Positions 18,078 through 26,181 of a stretch of DNA of 33,634 nucleotides are shown in pieces. This stretch comes from Sneathiella sp. Its GTDB lineage: Bacteria; Pseudomonadota; Alphaproteobacteria; Sneathiellales; Sneathiellaceae. The stretch is from positions 1 through 33,634 of the forward strand of contig JAESSA010000013.1 of assembly GCA_016764355.1 (NCBI GenBank). Direction: 5' to 3'. Each line of letters starts with the position of its first letter. Within the stretch, counting starts at the first letter, position 1. A model generated the notes under the pieces. It did not search any database. It worked only from the letters and a program-made list of their open reading frames with translations, and was not told the DNA's origin. The position numbers were made by a program, and so were the translations under genes.

Positions 18078-18374
18078 TTATAAATTTTTCTCAGGCAAAG
18101 CAGGAGACCTCATTCTCCAATTATGCCCCGTCGCCATGATGCAGGCGGTCTTGTCGGGCGATGTCATTATGATCACCCAGAGGTCATTTTTCAAACTATT
18201 GAACACTTCTATCAAATACCCGTTATCAACTATTCCAGCAGAAACAGGCTTTTCTGCATATTCTTCAACCAAATAACCTCTAAGACTATTCCGCTCGAAA
18301 CATGGCAGCTGAGCGGTCGCGGGTGTTATACTTATAGAAACGCTCAGAAAAACAATCGAAGACAACCAGTTCAT
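18078..18374 (-). CDS. Small secreted protein, conserved alphaproteobacterial type
   Basis: 98-residue protein: signal peptide (residues 1-21, ending PATAQ), then two Cys (LPCFERN and TACIMATG) and a beta-rich body with GYLIEVFNSLKNDLWVIIMTSPDKTACIMATG. This pattern, with Leu-Ile/Val-Glu-Val/Leu-Phe and a final Cys-Leu-Val-Ala-type strand, is familiar from small periplasmic proteins of unknown function in alphaproteobacteria. ATG 18374 is preceded by AAGGAG at 7-base spacing, which decides the start over a TTG three bases upstream. Function unknown. Confidence 0.7.
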   Translation of the reverse strand: MNWLSSIVFLSVSISITPATAQLPCFERNSLRGYLVEEYAEKPVSAGIVDNGYLIEVFNSLKNDLWVIIMTSPDKTACIMATGHNWRMRSPALPEKNL

Positions 18375-18398
18375 CAAAATCTCCTTCGGTTAAACGAT

Positions 18399-18431
18399 AA
18401 ACCGCTCTCAAGACTGAGTTTGATGCGGTTT
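18399..18431 (-). terminator. Hairpin between lysozyme gene and small secreted-protein gene
   Basis: AAACCGC (18399-18405) pairs with GCGGTTT (18425-18431); an inner CTCA/TGAG pair extends the structure. It lies after the lysozyme stop and 25 bases upstream of the next start on the same strand, so it may terminate the first or act in the leader of the second. No strong U-run. Confidence 0.4.
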
Positions 18432-18475
18432 TAGTTAAACGTTCGACCAGATGGATAAGTGATAAATTATTTCCC

Positions 18476-18895
18476 TTAACTTCTTAAAAGGGTTGCAATC
18501 CTCTCGCTTCGTTGGCCAACCTGCCGCGCCCATTTACTATCCAGCGCTTCAGTTGCAGCAAGATCAAAATCCCCTTTGCCGAGCGCCGTCAGCATTTTTT
18601 TAAACTTGCTAAGGCGCGGCCAACCCAGGTTAAAACACATGTCAGCCAATGCAATTTTTTGCGGATTAGGAAGAGACGACCAGCAACCGACCTTCTGGCC
18701 CAGCTCCTCCAAAACAAGTCCAATATCATTTGACAAAAGATACATGGCCTCCTCTTTACTAATCCCGCGATCATCCAGATTGCGCCCGACACCAATGGTA
18801 AGTTTCCCGACAGTGTCCCGGTAAGGCTTCAATCGAAGAGCTTCATTTTCTATCAAATCTTCAGTAAGCTGCGCCTTCAGCTGTGATTGCGTCAT
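18476..18895 (-). CDS. GH24 (T4-type) lysozyme
   Basis: 139-residue glycoside hydrolase family 24 lysozyme that would cleave peptidoglycan. Glu18, Asp27 and Thr33 (ENEALRLKPYRDTVGKLTIG) have the same spacing (9 and 6) as Glu11/Asp20/Thr26 of phage T4 lysozyme. The C-terminal half has the GH24 helices with DMCFNLGWPRLSKFKKML. There is no signal peptide, so it resembles phage endolysins or gene-transfer-agent lysozymes that need another route to the wall. No holin, spanin or phage genes lie next to it. Isolated between the small secreted-protein gene and a 284-bp region. Confidence 0.88.
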   Translation of the reverse strand: MTQSQLKAQLTEDLIENEALRLKPYRDTVGKLTIGVGRNLDDRGISKEEAMYLLSNDIGLVLEELGQKVGCWSSLPNPQKIALADMCFNLGWPRLSKFKKMLTALGKGDFDLAATEALDSKWARQVGQRSERIATLLRS

Positions 18896-19150
18896 GATTA
18901 ACGTCCCCTTTGACGATAGAGATATTTAAAAATGGGAGAAATTATGTATTTTAATGAAAAGTAGAACGCACGCGGGAGAAAAAGATAAAAACCAATTCAC
19001 CAAGCCCATAGCAAGAATGAGATTTCTAACCATCCTAGTAGGCAAACTGTTCTAAGGTGCACCTACCCATATATTCTAACATTAGTTGAAAAAAATATAA
19101 ACCAAATTCTACAACTATCCCTAAAATAAGTAGTAATCAGTTATTCGTTA

Positions 19151-19174
19151 AAAGGAGGTTCACTCAAAGGAGGT
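19151..19174 (+). promoter_or_regulatory. Tandem strong Shine-Dalgarno sequences
   Basis: Two copies of AAAGGAGGT, at 19151-19159 and 19166-19174, 15 bases apart. The second lies 6 bases before an in-frame ATA (19180) of the DUF1232 gene. No ATG, GTG or TTG is in frame at suitable distance, so this site argues for a non-standard start. Confidence 0.65.
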
Positions 19175-19179
19175 ATCAT

Positions 19180-19566
19180 ATATTTCACCGACTGAGGGTT
19201 TGGGCTGCGGCTCTAAAAAGGGGCATATTCGCTTTGTATTTGGCAATGCGAGGCCCGCGGGTCTCCTGGTTTGCCAAAGCATTGGCTGCCATTGTCGCCG
19301 GATATGCTTTTGGCCCAATTGATTTGATCCCTGATTTGATCCCGATCATTGGTTATCTGGATGACGCAATTTTGCTCCCGCTTGGTATTTTACTCGTCAT
19401 TCATTTGATTTCGGCTGTGGTCTTCAATGATTTACGTCAAAAAGCGGCAACACATTTTGAGACGAAAAAACCACAGATCAAAATTGCCGCGGTGGTTATC
19501 CTTTTAATTTGGCTGCTCCTTGCCGTGGCTGCCCTGCAATTTATAGTCACACCGACAACACCATGA
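19180..19566 (+). CDS. YkvA-family (DUF1232) small membrane protein
   Basis: DUF1232/YkvA-type protein with the family core ALAAIVAGYAFGPIDLIPDLIP and GYLDDAILLPLGI and two or more hydrophobic helices. The first standard starts are TTG 19234 and ATG 19246, but the reading frame is open upstream and encodes FHRLRVWAAALKRGIFALYLAMR, just the basic amphipathic N-terminus that DUF1232 proteins have before the YLALRDPR-type motif (here YLAMRGPR). Two strong ribosome-binding sites end 6 bases before an in-frame ATA (19180). I therefore give the extended gene (about 128 residues) starting at ATA; a standard-start call would be 19234, 110 residues. Function of the family is unknown. Confidence 0.75.
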   Translation: MFHRLRVWAAALKRGIFALYLAMRGPRVSWFAKALAAIVAGYAFGPIDLIPDLIPIIGYLDDAILLPLGILLVIHLISAVVFNDLRQKAATHFETKKPQIKIAAVVILLIWLLLAVAALQFIVTPTTP

Positions 19567-19633
19567 TTTTTCCTTGCAGGCACATGGACAATCCACCCGC
19601 CCTGTCAGCAACAAAATATTCGATTATCCAGCC

Positions 19634-19662
19634 TTGACACTCCCCTTTTAAAGTCTTAAAAC
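19634..19662 (+). promoter_or_regulatory. Putative promoter of tRNA-Cys
   Basis: TTGACA (19634-19639), a 17-base spacer, then TAAAAC (19657-19662), 57 bases upstream of the tRNA. The -35 is perfect; the -10 matches 4 of 6. Confidence 0.5.
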
Positions 19663-19718
19663 GCCTATGCTTTTAAAGCACACCACACGCTTTTTTACTG
19701 AAGCACACCAAGATTTGA

Positions 19719-19792
19719 GGCCTGGTGGCGGAGTGGTGACGCAGCGGATTGCAAATCCGTGTACACCAGTTCGATTCTGGTCCAGGCCTCCA
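19719..19792 (+). tRNA. tRNA-Cys (GCA)
   Basis: Cloverleaf with acceptor arms GGCCTGG (19719-19725) and CCAGGCC (19782-19788), anticodon GCA in the loop TTGCAAA, the T-loop GTTCGATTC, discriminator T at 19789 (U73 is a tRNA-Cys identity base) and encoded CCA at 19790-19792. The rest of 19567-19885 holds no supported gene. Confidence 0.96.
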
Positions 19793-19885
19793 CTTTCCCC
19801 AAAACGTCGATACAACCTCTCCCCCTCCTCATTACCCCTCATTCATGCTATGGAACATTAGACGTCTTTTATAAAGAGCCGTGAA

Positions 19886-21133
19886 ATGAGCAGAACAAGT
19901 GGGCTTAGAGCACTCCTTGACCCCGAGCGATTACACGCCCCGAACGTCCGCGATCAACTTGTGGTGTGGGCGACTTACGCAATGGCTATCTGCGCCTTTT
20001 TCTGGGGTGTTATTTACTTTAGTGTCGGGGAAGTTACCGCAGCCTTTATTCCGTGGTCGTATTCAACCCTCTCTGCCTTATCCCTCTTTTCACTCACGAA
20101 ATTCCCAAACTACGGATTATTGAGGCAAAGTCAGCTTGCCTTTTCACTCATCCTTCCCTTTCTCCTGATGATAGCTTTAGGGGGATGGGTAAACTCATCA
20201 GCGGTGGTTATCTGGTCGCTCATAAGCCCGATAAGTGCCTTAGTGTATTCTGGAACTCGGCGTGCAACACTGTGGTTTATGGCATTTTTGCTTATCGTTA
20301 CCTTTGGCATATTTATTGACTTTCCAGCCCTCACCCACACAAATTCCATTCCCCCCTTAATTATTGTCCTGTTTTTTGCCTTAAATATTGGCGGGTTATC
20401 CACTGTGGCATTCGTTATTCTTCGCTATTTCGTAAATGCCAACAATCGAGCTTATGATTTGCTGGAAAAAGAACGAACCCGATCAGAAAATCTCATTAAA
20501 AATATGCTCCCCCCAACAATCGCGGAAAGGTTAAAGGAAGGCCCGCAAACCATCGCCAATAAAATTGACAATGTCAGTATCTTGTTTGCCGATATATCCG
20601 GATTTACCCGATACGCCATGAACCACAGCCCTGAAGAAGTTGTCACCTTACTTGATGGGTTATTTTCAACTTTTGACAAATTTGTCGAAGAGCTCGGTTT
20701 AGAGAAAATCAAAACCATTGGGGATGCCTACATGATCTCAAATGGCCTTGATCAAAATGCCACAACAGGCGCAAAAGCGGCGGCTGAATTTGCTCTTAAA
20801 GCCATGTCTCACATGCACCAAATAAAGAGAAACCGGGCGGTTGATCTGGACCTTACTATTGGCTTGCATACGGGCACTGTTGTCGCCGGGGTCATCGGCG
20901 TTAAGAAATTCTCCTATGATATCTGGGGGGATGCGGTCAATGTTGCCGCGCGCCTTCAACAAAATGCAACAAGAGGCCACATCTTGTTATCTGGAGAGAC
21001 CTTAAGCTTATTAGAAAATGAATTTGAGGTCACCGATGAAGGCTCAATCCCTCTTAAGGGGCATACACCTGTTCAATGCTTCCAGCTTCAATCCTCCCGT
21101 CATTCATCGCCTAACAAGTCAGGTTCGGCTTAA
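19886..21133 (+). CDS. Membrane-bound class III adenylate cyclase
   Basis: 415 residues. The N-terminal half has about six transmembrane helices (about residues 25-180), then a short coiled linker (NRAYDLLEKERTRSENLIKNMLPP, with the NLLP-type motif LIKNMLPP), then a class III cyclase catalytic domain from about 229. Metal-binding Asp236 (ADISGF) and Asp280 (KTIGDAY) are present, as are adenine-selecting Lys276 and Asp355 (YDIWGDAVN) and transition-state residues Asn362 and Arg366. The Lys/Asp pair predicts ATP rather than GTP as substrate, giving cAMP. The start ATG 19886 has only a weak purine-rich site. No partner gene is adjacent. Confidence 0.92.
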   Translation: MSRTSGLRALLDPERLHAPNVRDQLVVWATYAMAICAFFWGVIYFSVGEVTAAFIPWSYSTLSALSLFSLTKFPNYGLLRQSQLAFSLILPFLLMIALGGWVNSSAVVIWSLISPISALVYSGTRRATLWFMAFLLIVTFGIFIDFPALTHTNSIPPLIIVLFFALNIGGLSTVAFVILRYFVNANNRAYDLLEKERTRSENLIKNMLPPTIAERLKEGPQTIANKIDNVSILFADISGFTRYAMNHSPEEVVTLLDGLFSTFDKFVEELGLEKIKTIGDAYMISNGLDQNATTGAKAAAEFALKAMSHMHQIKRNRAVDLDLTIGLHTGTVVAGVIGVKKFSYDIWGDAVNVAARLQQNATRGHILLSGETLSLLENEFEVTDEGSIPLKGHTPVQCFQLQSSRHSSPNKSGSA

Positions 21134-21368
21134 GTATAGAGCTCACAGATATCCTCGCCCGTATCGCCGATCACAAAATTTACCGCAAAGACGAATTATC
21201 TTTTAGGTCAATTAAAAGGTGATGCGTTGCTTTCCTTCCTGAAGCAAGTGAACCATTTAATGACCTGTGGAGTATCACGGGGCAAAGCTAATACTAGCCT
21301 TTTACCGATCGACAGACACACGATAAGTCAAAGACTTCGCCTGACCCGACAGTTGAAGTGGAAACAGC

Positions 21369-22199
21369 GTGCAGAATATTTTAAGCCGATTAACGTCCAG
21401 TACTTTCTCACTCTTGTCCTTGATTTGTTTTCTATGGATGTTTGTCTTTGCATCGTCCGCCTCCTCGAAGGAATCTGTAATTATTGCTGGTCCTGCAGAC
21501 TATCCGCCGTATAGTTACATGGAAAAGAACGAGCCGAAGGGCTTCTATATTCAAATATTGAAGGAAGTCTTCGCTCAACTGGAAGACTATGACGTTCAAA
21601 TTGAATTAGTACCTTGGAAACGCGCATTAGAATATGTTGAAACTGGGCACTATTTGGCAGTTTTTCCTCCCTATAAGTGGCCTGAACAACGCCCCTGGAT
21701 AAAATACTATTCTGAACCAATTCTGATCGAGCGCGTCGCGGTTTACTGCCGAAAAGAAGTTTTGAAGGATCAAATACGGCGAAGCTGGCCGCAAGATTAT
21801 TTTGGATTAACGGTGGGAACAGATTTGGGTAATTTATCTGCTGGAGTGGCTTTCTTCAAAGCCGTAGAAGCAGGTAAAATAAGCCTATTAGAAATGAAGT
21901 TGGAAAAAAGTATCTCGAGAGTTCTATTGGGTGAAATATCGTGTTTTGTCCAAGACCCAAGGGTGTTAAATATTTACTTCGATCGATATGCCAAACAGAA
22001 AAGTCTGGAAAATTCATTTTCAGATTTCCTCAGTTTAGGCACAATTATTTCCAACAATTGGGGTTATCTGGGGTATTCCGATTTAGATGAAAAGCGTTTC
22101 CCATTCAAATGGGATTTCATTAAGAAAGTCGACGCGATAATTCAAAAAATGAAAAACCGAGGCCGGATAAAAGAAATTGTTGAAAGCTACCAAGATTAA
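21369..22199 (+). CDS. Orphan family-3 periplasmic solute-binding protein (second copy)
   Basis: 276-residue secreted protein of the same broad type as the one at 211. It has a signal peptide (about residues 1-33), then VIIAGPADYPPYSYM, the start of lobe 1, and ELVPWKRALEYVETG, matching the PWKR motif of the first copy. The C-terminal KRFPFKWDFIKKVDAIIQKMKNRGRIKEIVESY helix is the usual family ending. The start is GTG at 21369 with no strong site nearby; it could also begin at the later ATG within the signal region. No transporter genes lie nearby. Ligand and role unknown. Confidence 0.72.
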   Translation: MQNILSRLTSSTFSLLSLICFLWMFVFASSASSKESVIIAGPADYPPYSYMEKNEPKGFYIQILKEVFAQLEDYDVQIELVPWKRALEYVETGHYLAVFPPYKWPEQRPWIKYYSEPILIERVAVYCRKEVLKDQIRRSWPQDYFGLTVGTDLGNLSAGVAFFKAVEAGKISLLEMKLEKSISRVLLGEISCFVQDPRVLNIYFDRYAKQKSLENSFSDFLSLGTIISNNWGYLGYSDLDEKRFPFKWDFIKKVDAIIQKMKNRGRIKEIVESYQD

Positions 22200-22247
22200 A
22201 AAATAATGGCTACGTTGCCTCTATAACGGCTTGATGCGAATATAGCT

Positions 22248-23672
22248 TCAATCCTCTCGCCACTCATCCCCGAGTAATTCTGGCTCATCATATGCATAGA
22301 AGTCTTCCAGGTGTTGGTCAGATGACGCGCGAAATAAAGCTTTAACCAAGTGATCGACCAGCCTGTCCACACCCGTATTAACGCCAGGAATATCGCTACT
22401 GACGGGGGCGTGGGTAAGGGTTGCGGCAGCATTAAAAAGATGAAGGCGCTCAAGATAAGCGGCGGTCCCCGGCTCCTTTGGCAAAAACTCAAAGCCTGCC
22501 CCCAGATAGGGGTAACGCTCCAAAGTCTCATCCTCTTCCCCCGCCTTGGGCGCAAAGCAATCCTTCCACAACAAAATGTCATCGAAAAAGGGGGCAATTT
22601 CTGGCTGAGCTTTTAAATCCATGGCATAACCCGTACCGAAAATAACATAATCCACAGAAAAATCACCGGCCCCGGTTTCGATTTTCACATGGTTTTCTGC
22701 CACCGCCATATGACGGATACCCGCACCGGTATGTAGTTTAAAGTTATCAAATTGCTTCAGCCTCAACATGGTACTTCTGGGCGCTGCTATGCGCGCATCA
22801 AAACCATGCTTTAAAAACCGCCATCGATCCTCCATATTTAGACTAGCAAACCCCTTCATAAAGCCCGGATAGACAATGCTTTTGAATTTGTTTAGACGAG
22901 GAAGAACAGGTGCCCGCACTAACATTTGCACCTCTGCCGCGCCCGCCTCCAGTGCCGTTGCTGCGTTATCGGCTGCTGACGCCGCCCCGCCGATCACAGC
23001 GACGCGCTTCCCTTCAAGAGCTCCAAAATCAATAACCTCTTCTGTATGGGCATAAAATCTCGCAGGCAATGAAGCTGCAACAGTGGGAAGCGAAGCGCCA
23101 CCGGTTGCAGCGCGCCCTGTCGCTAAAACAACATGACGGGCAAAATGGATTATATCGCCTTCAAAACTTGAGAATGTAAGGCGGAATAAATCTCCTTGAG
23201 GCTCTATTCCTGTCAATGTCCTATGATTGGTCACAGGTAAATCCAAAACTTTGCGATACCAGACAAGATAGGTCATCCACATTTCTTTTGGAATTTTATC
23301 CAGCGCCTCCCATTGGGCTATCCCCCACTGCGCCTCGAACCAAGCTCGGAAGGTAAGGTTTGGCAGCCCCATATTCGGACCCGTCAAATGCTTAGGAGAG
23401 CGCAAGGTTTTCATGCGGGCTGTGGTAATCCAAGGTCCTTCCTGTCCCGGCGCGCTTTGATCGAACAACGCCAAATTTCGCACACCTTGGCTTATCAGTC
23501 CAAAGGCTGCCGCCATACCGCAGGCCCCGGCCCCAATAATCGCAACGTCCAGCGCCCCTTCCCCGCTCCCACTAAATCGCGGCTTCACCCAATTGTCAGA
23601 AGGATAATTGATATAGGAGAAATCTCTCACGATAGTCGCTTCAAGGACGTCTAAATTATTAGTCTGATTCAT
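22248..23672 (-). CDS. FAD/NAD(P)-dependent oxidoreductase, flavin monooxygenase-like
   Basis: 474 residues with two Rossmann folds: the FAD-binding GAGACG at residues 47-52, an ATG motif (VVLATGRAA, 184-186) and a second dinucleotide fold KRVAVIGGAASAADNA at 222-236 for NAD(P)H. This domain order is that of class B flavoprotein monooxygenases and related FAD oxidoreductases. The FxGxxxHxxxW fingerprint of Baeyer-Villiger enzymes is not present, so the reaction is unclear. ATG 23672 has only a weak ribosome-binding site. Divergent from the small YqaE gene. Substrate unknown. Confidence 0.82.
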   Translation of the reverse strand: MNQTNNLDVLEATIVRDFSYINYPSDNWVKPRFSGSGEGALDVAIIGAGACGMAAAFGLISQGVRNLALFDQSAPGQEGPWITTARMKTLRSPKHLTGPNMGLPNLTFRAWFEAQWGIAQWEALDKIPKEMWMTYLVWYRKVLDLPVTNHRTLTGIEPQGDLFRLTFSSFEGDIIHFARHVVLATGRAATGGASLPTVAASLPARFYAHTEEVIDFGALEGKRVAVIGGAASAADNAATALEAGAAEVQMLVRAPVLPRLNKFKSIVYPGFMKGFASLNMEDRWRFLKHGFDARIAAPRSTMLRLKQFDNFKLHTGAGIRHMAVAENHVKIETGAGDFSVDYVIFGTGYAMDLKAQPEIAPFFDDILLWKDCFAPKAGEEDETLERYPYLGAGFEFLPKEPGTAAYLERLHLFNAAATLTHAPVSSDIPGVNTGVDRLVDHLVKALFRASSDQHLEDFYAYDEPELLGDEWRED

Positions 23673-23774
23673 AGTTCGATCTTTTGTTGGTTCTTTTTAT
23701 TTATTTAAGAGATCATTGATGAATATTGCAAGCTCGGTTAGTTTCTTTTGTAACAACAAAAGCAGGAGAACGTC

Positions 23775-23963
23775 ATGCGTCTTATTATAGCGATCTTATT
23801 ACCGTTTCTGGTTTTTTTCACAATCGGCAAACCTTTTCAGGGAATCTTTTGCCTGATCTTGCAAATATCTTTGATCGGCTGGATCCCCGCAGCGATCTGG
23901 GCCGTCTATTCTGTAAGCCAATACAACACAGATAAGAAAATATCGGCCTTAAGAGAAGACTGA
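23775..23963 (+). CDS. YqaE/Pmp3-family small membrane protein
   Basis: 62-residue peptide with two hydrophobic helices (about residues 2-18 and 25-47) joined by a short GKPFQG loop, and a charged C-terminus. The motif IIAILLPFLVFF, the central GKPFQG turn and LIGWIPAAIWAVY match the Pmp3/YqaE (UPF0057) pattern of small stress-related membrane proteins. ATG 23775 has AGGAG 7 bases upstream. Two frames overlap here; this one has the better start and composition. Confidence 0.8.
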   Translation: MRLIIAILLPFLVFFTIGKPFQGIFCLILQISLIGWIPAAIWAVYSVSQYNTDKKISALRED

Positions 23964-24031
23964 TAAAAGGCAGAAAATGGCGGTTTTTTAGTTCCAGGTG
24001 AATTTTTTTTCGAAAAAGTGAAAAACAGGGC

Positions 24032-24060
24032 TTGGCAGGTTAATCTGCAATTGCTATAAG
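24032..24060 (+). promoter_or_regulatory. Promoter of tRNA-Asn
   Basis: TTGGCA (24032-24037), 17-base spacer, TATAAG (24055-24060), 27 bases upstream of the tRNA. Both boxes match 5 of 6, with ideal spacing. Confidence 0.7.
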
Positions 24061-24087
24061 CCGCGAACCAATACAAACGACCACTGT

Positions 24088-24163
24088 TCCTCGATAGCTC
24101 AGTTGGTAGAGCAGCTGACTGTTAATCAGCCTGTCGCAGGTTCGAGTCCTGCTCGAGGAGCCA
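24088..24163 (+). tRNA. tRNA-Asn (GTT)
   Basis: Cloverleaf with acceptor arms TCCTCGA (24088-24094) and TCGAGGA (24153-24159), anticodon GTT in CTGTTAA, the T-loop GTTCGAGTC, discriminator G at 24160 and encoded CCA at 24161-24163. Confidence 0.97.
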
Positions 24164-24170
24164 ATTTAAA

Positions 24171-24204
24171 CCCTTGAAAACTTAATTGTTTTCGAGGGTT
24201 TTTT
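24171..24204 (+). terminator. Rho-independent terminator after tRNA-Asn
   Basis: CCCTTGAAAAC (24171-24181) pairs with GTTTTCGAGGG (24188-24198), with a single mismatch and a 6-base loop, followed by a run of six T. Located 8 bases after the tRNA. Confidence 0.9.
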
Positions 24205-24338
24205 CCTGGCCTGAACTATACCGCGCACAGAAACAATCCAATTTTAGCGGATAAAATTACTCTTCCGACTCTCCCTTAACCCCGCCTTTTGGGTCGGTAA
24301 AGAAAATTTCCCATTTATTGTTGGATATACTGAAAAAT

Positions 24339-24366
24339 TGTATATATACTTATGATTATATACAAA
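24339..24366. repeat. Inverted repeat upstream of the histidine kinase
   Basis: TTGTATATA (24339-24347) and TATATACAA (24358-24366) are perfect 9-bp inverted arms around a 10-base centre, about 90 bases before the kinase gene. It has the look of an operator or of an AT-rich cruciform. The rest of 24205-24454 holds no gene. Confidence 0.6.
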
Positions 24367-24454
24367 ATAAATAATATTGAAAATATTTGCGCATGTTGCG
24401 AGTCCTAAACGGGACTATTGAACTCAAGTAATTACAAATGGGTAAGGTGCAAAT

Positions 24455-26026
24455 ATGGCAGGTACCTTGACAAGGGTTGAAGATGTATATGCAAAACTAG
24501 CTGTTCCCTTCTGGGTTCTGCTTTTTATCAGTTTTCTGTCAATCAGCGCGCTGGTTTTCTTTTCCATTCATACGCAAAATCAAAATTCCATACAATCTTC
24601 GATTCACTTAGCCAATTCGGTACTGGACGGGCAAAAAAAAGATCTTGAAACCTTGACACGAGATCATAGTTTTTGGGATCAAGCCGTTGAAAATATTGTT
24701 AAAGAACCTAATCTGGGTTGGGCAGATTTGAATATTGGCCTTTATTTATTTGAGGCGGAAGGCATATCATCTAGTTATTCACTAAATGAAGACAACACGC
24801 TGATCTACGCCCAAATAGATGGCGTGAGACAACAAGACGATCCCTTATCTCGGTTTTCAGGGGGATTGGAAATTTTACTTGAAATAGCCCGCTCAGGAGA
24901 TCCCTCCACCCGTCCAATGCCTCAATTAGGGTATCTTGTGGACGAAACCGGCGTTCATCTGGCCGCGGCATCCGTATTAACGACTTACCAAGGGTTCTCG
25001 GAAAATAGAACCATTCAACAGACAAGCTCAATCCTTCTATTAATCCAACGACTAGACGAGGCTTTACTTAAAGATATTTCTGACAATTTTTTTCTTACTA
25101 ATGCTAGGTTTCTTGAGGATATAAGCCTTGCACCGGAAGCTTCGCTACAACTGTTCTCTCCAGATAAAACACATATCGCAACACTTTCATGGACGCCACA
25201 ACGTTTGGGGGATCAAACGCTGCCTGTCATGCTTTTGGGCATATTCATTGTTTTTACCCTAATGGCAGTTATCGCCTATTTCTTTCTCAAGCGCATAAAT
25301 GTAGCCGCCCAAACAACCAGCAAAGCCATTGAGGCCGATCAGGCTAAATCAGAATTTCTGGCCAATATGAGCCATGAATTAAGAACGCCCCTTAATACAA
25401 TTATTGGTTTTTCCGACATTATGAGGAACCAGCTTTTTGGCCCTATGGGCAACGACAGATACTTAAATTATACTGGGGATATAAATGCTGCAGGAGATCA
25501 CCTTCTCAGCCTCATAAACGAGATACTCGATCTTGCGAAAATTGAAGCAGGCAAGTGGGAGCTGGTACTCGAAGAAGTCGATCTCAATGAAATATTGCTT
25601 TCAAGCCTGCGCTTCATCAACAAGCAGGCCTTCGAAAAGAAAATCGACTTGAAGATTGAAATGGGAGAAAATATACCCAGGTTCCGCTCTGATCAACGGG
25701 TATTAATGCAAGTTATCCTGAACATTCTCTCTAACTCAGTAAAATTCACACCCTATGGTGGATGCGTCACCTGCCGCACGTCGCTGACAGAGGATCGGCA
25801 TGCGCGCATACATATATCCGATAATGGCATTGGGATAATTAAGGCAGACATACCAAAAATACTAAAGCCCTTTGGACAAGTAGCACTAAATAACGACTTT
25901 CAGCATCATGGGACTGGGCTGGGCCTGCCCATCACCCGAAAGTTGATTATTTTGCTGGGTGGTAGCTTTTCCTTGCAAAGCGAAGTGAATGTCGGGACCC
26001 AAGTCACCATTTGCTTTCCCCTTTAA
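24455..26026 (+). CDS. Orphan sensor histidine kinase with CHASE4-like domain
   Basis: 523 residues. TM1 (about 17-38), a periplasmic CHASE4-like region with KDLETLTRDHSFWDQAVENI (about 62-81), TM2 (about 247-268), then a HisKA dimerisation domain with the phosphoacceptor His307 in SHELRTPLN, and a HATPase_c domain with the N box (ILSNSVKFTPYGG), G1 (DNGIGI) and G2 (GTGLGLPITRKL). No receiver domain and no response-regulator gene lie near, so its partner is elsewhere. ATG 24455 has AAGG 9 bases upstream. The family of CHASE4 kinases responds to unknown periplasmic cues. Confidence 0.9.
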   Translation: MAGTLTRVEDVYAKLAVPFWVLLFISFLSISALVFFSIHTQNQNSIQSSIHLANSVLDGQKKDLETLTRDHSFWDQAVENIVKEPNLGWADLNIGLYLFEAEGISSSYSLNEDNTLIYAQIDGVRQQDDPLSRFSGGLEILLEIARSGDPSTRPMPQLGYLVDETGVHLAAASVLTTYQGFSENRTIQQTSSILLLIQRLDEALLKDISDNFFLTNARFLEDISLAPEASLQLFSPDKTHIATLSWTPQRLGDQTLPVMLLGIFIVFTLMAVIAYFFLKRINVAAQTTSKAIEADQAKSEFLANMSHELRTPLNTIIGFSDIMRNQLFGPMGNDRYLNYTGDINAAGDHLLSLINEILDLAKIEAGKWELVLEEVDLNEILLSSLRFINKQAFEKKIDLKIEMGENIPRFRSDQRVLMQVILNILSNSVKFTPYGGCVTCRTSLTEDRHARIHISDNGIGIIKADIPKILKPFGQVALNNDFQHHGTGLGLPITRKLIILLGGSFSLQSEVNVGTQVTICFPL

Positions 26027-26181
26027 AGACCTTACCGGAAACGCCTGAACTAAAATCCAACGCTCGCCTTTTTTGAGTCTCTCCATAATAAAATGTGTTT
26101 ATTTGTCAGTTCATTTTTGTTACTATATTATTTATAGTTACAAACTTGTCCTCAGCATTTGACTTTCAGGAGCAAAAAATA

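Noticed and set aside
21134-21368. Short coding-like stretches on both strands between the cyclase and the second SBP gene
   Set aside because: A plus frame reads ILARIADHKIYRKDEL and a minus frame GDTGEDICELYT, but both are short and interrupted by stops, without start or ribosome-binding site.
19719-24163. Possible genomic island between tRNA-Cys and tRNA-Asn
   Set aside because: No integrase, no repeated tRNA 3' end as attachment site, and the genes between are ordinary.
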